This document shows, in pieces, positions 63,237-64,000 of a stretch of DNA of 64,000 nt. The notes beneath the pieces were generated by a model. That model saw only the letters and a program-made list of their open reading frames with translations. It was not told the origin of the DNA and did no database searches. Source of the stretch: Chitinophagaceae bacterium (GTDB taxonomy: Bacteria; Bacteroidota; Bacteroidia; Chitinophagales; Chitinophagaceae); contig JAIETM010000016.1 in the NCBI GenBank assembly GCA_019745155.1, positions 35,150 to 99,149 on the forward strand, written 5' to 3'. Position 1 is the first letter of the stretch. Each line of letters opens with the position of its first letter. The position numbers and the translations under genes were made by a program.

Positions 63237-63413
63237 GTATTTGCAAAAGCAGGGCGGACGTAAGCCGTGTTACAACTTTTTGTTTTTCAATTTTGCTTCA
63301 TATCCAGCAGACGAATAACTATTTAGCTAAGTGCAAATCATCAACTTTTATTTATAAATTTAGCTTCAGGTAGCCGGGCGGACGGAAATCTATTTCCCAG
63401 CCTTCGCAAATAC
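63237..63413. repeat. Palindromic repeat cluster between two accessory genes
   Basis: The 18-mer at 63237-63254 (GTATTTGCAAAAGCAGGG) recurs in inverted orientation at 63396-63413 with 15 of 18 matches. GGGCGGACG occurs twice in direct orientation (63252-63260 and 63376-63384), and GGAAAT/ATTTCC forms a small hairpin at 63384-63397. The 220-bp gap has no gene. The mix of inverted copies resembles a recombination site or a mobile palindromic repeat. Confidence 0.55.
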
Positions 63414-63419
63414 CTGCCC

Positions 63420-63929
63420 GTTAGCGGTAATAATTTATGACCATCCGTTCTACTATAATCATTTTGACATTTGCCCTTTGGACATTGAATTGTTCGCCGA
63501 CAAATCGTGACAACATTGATTATGTCGTTTACGGAACTTATGCTGGCGAGTGTATGAACCATTGTACTCTTATGTTTAAACTCGACAAAGACAAGCTATT
63601 AGTTGATACTACAGATAGTTTTTTTGACAATTCACAGCAAATTGAAAGAGTAATATTTAAGGGCGACACATTAATTCATGAAGATTTTCTAAAAGCGCAA
63701 AAAGTGAAAGAAAGATTGCCAAGACTTTTACTGAATTCGCAAAGCAAAGATTTTGGCAATCCAGACCAACATGACCAGGGAGGAATTTATATACAGTTTA
63801 AGCGCAACAATGAACTCAAGACATTTTATATAGACACCGAACTCGACAAAATACCAAGTGAACTAAGAGACTATGCAGAGCTGATTATGTCAGAGGTTAG
63901 TGCAAAATGGGACTATTACTACCGCTAAC
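63420..63929. repeat. 15-bp inverted repeat flanking a single lipoprotein gene (cassette-like)
   Basis: GTTAGCGGTAATAAT (63420-63434) and ATTACTACCGCTAAC (63915-63929) are inverted copies with one mismatch. The left arm ends 2 bp before the gene start; the right arm covers its last codons and stop. Integron cassettes also place GTT...-type and ...AAC-type ends around each gene, but the four bases beside these do not fit the RRRY/RYYY consensus. Confidence 0.55.
63437..63928 (+). CDS. Small predicted lipoprotein of unknown function
   Basis: The 163 residues have a lipoprotein signal (IIILTFALWTLNC, lipobox TLNC, Cys19) and a soluble domain with a C-x-x-x-C pair (GECMNHC) and mixed beta/alpha character. 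I do not recognise a family. Base composition is lower in GC than the dcw region. It lies between the arms of a 15-bp inverted repeat, which suggests movement as a unit. An extracytoplasmic or outer-membrane location is likely. Confidence 0.65.
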   Translation: MTIRSTIIILTFALWTLNCSPTNRDNIDYVVYGTYAGECMNHCTLMFKLDKDKLLVDTTDSFFDNSQQIERVIFKGDTLIHEDFLKAQKVKERLPRLLLNSQSKDFGNPDQHDQGGIYIQFKRNNELKTFYIDTELDKIPSELRDYAELIMSEVSAKWDYYYR

Positions 63930-64000
63930 ATGAACTGTGCAAAAAACCAAACAATTTTCTAAGTTTTTTATGGTTTTGTTGAGCAATAGTTTGGTTGATA

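Noticed and set aside
63341..63562. Minus-strand 73-residue ORF in the repeat region
   Set aside because: Runs through the palindromic repeats and the antisense of the lipoprotein signal sequence; no protein-like features.

Overview
The window comes from a Bacteroidota chromosome, most likely a Chitinophagaceae member (Sediminibacterium-like). The signs are TAnnTTTG-type promoter elements, DUF5689 and TonB-receptor genes, a long-linker FtsZ with an IPAF-like tail, MBG and HYR domain surface proteins, and a dcw cluster without murF or ddl. The family-level placement is inference. I see no tRNA, rRNA, CRISPR array or insertion sequence.

Layout. 1-6419 (-) is one giant, 3'-truncated gene for a secreted modular protein: a subtilisin-like protease domain, MBG domains carrying 17 copies of a six-residue SRAIVN repeat, and C-type lectin modules nested in HYR domains. 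6631-11097 holds an HD phosphohydrolase, a cyclic-nucleotide-binding protein, a nucleotide-translocase-like transporter fused to HEAT repeats, and YqgE. 11184-13750 holds an orphan histidine kinase and queA. 14211-30520 (+) is the division and cell-wall cluster mraZ-rsmH-ftsL-ftsI-murE-mraY-murD-ftsW-murG-murC-ftsQ-ftsA-ftsZ, ended by a strong terminator. Upstream of mraZ lie DnaA-box-like words and 10-bp-phased MraZ-box-like repeats.

31566-41304 is a divergent exopolysaccharide-type locus. On the minus strand a secreted GH5 glucanase is followed at 4-5 bp spacing by an ABC ATPase and its permease. On the plus strand a membrane histidine kinase, a BcsB-like protein, a cellulose-synthase-like GT2 with an N-terminal MshEN-type domain, and a polytopic membrane protein form an operon. 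The two start codons are 11 bp apart. This is my best candidate for a little-described system.

41352-50857 is mostly housekeeping: a FadN-like beta-oxidation protein, gatC, two ABC ATPases without permeases, PduO, a DUF2795 protein, an aldo/keto reductase, an RRM protein and the rpsF-rpsR-rplI operon. A likely overlooked 30-residue membrane ORF with a structured leader and its own terminator lies at 43814-44065 (-). 49790-54904 combines a secreted endonuclease/phosphatase-fold enzyme, a TonB receptor and a DUF5689 lipoprotein, probably a nutrient-uptake set. 54994-62126 carries htpG, a small membrane protein, recJ, a polyprenyl synthase and an OmpA-like protein. 62.2-64 kb looks accessory: a UDG-superfamily-like gene, palindromic repeats, and a lipoprotein gene flanked by a 15-bp inverted repeat resembling a gene cassette.
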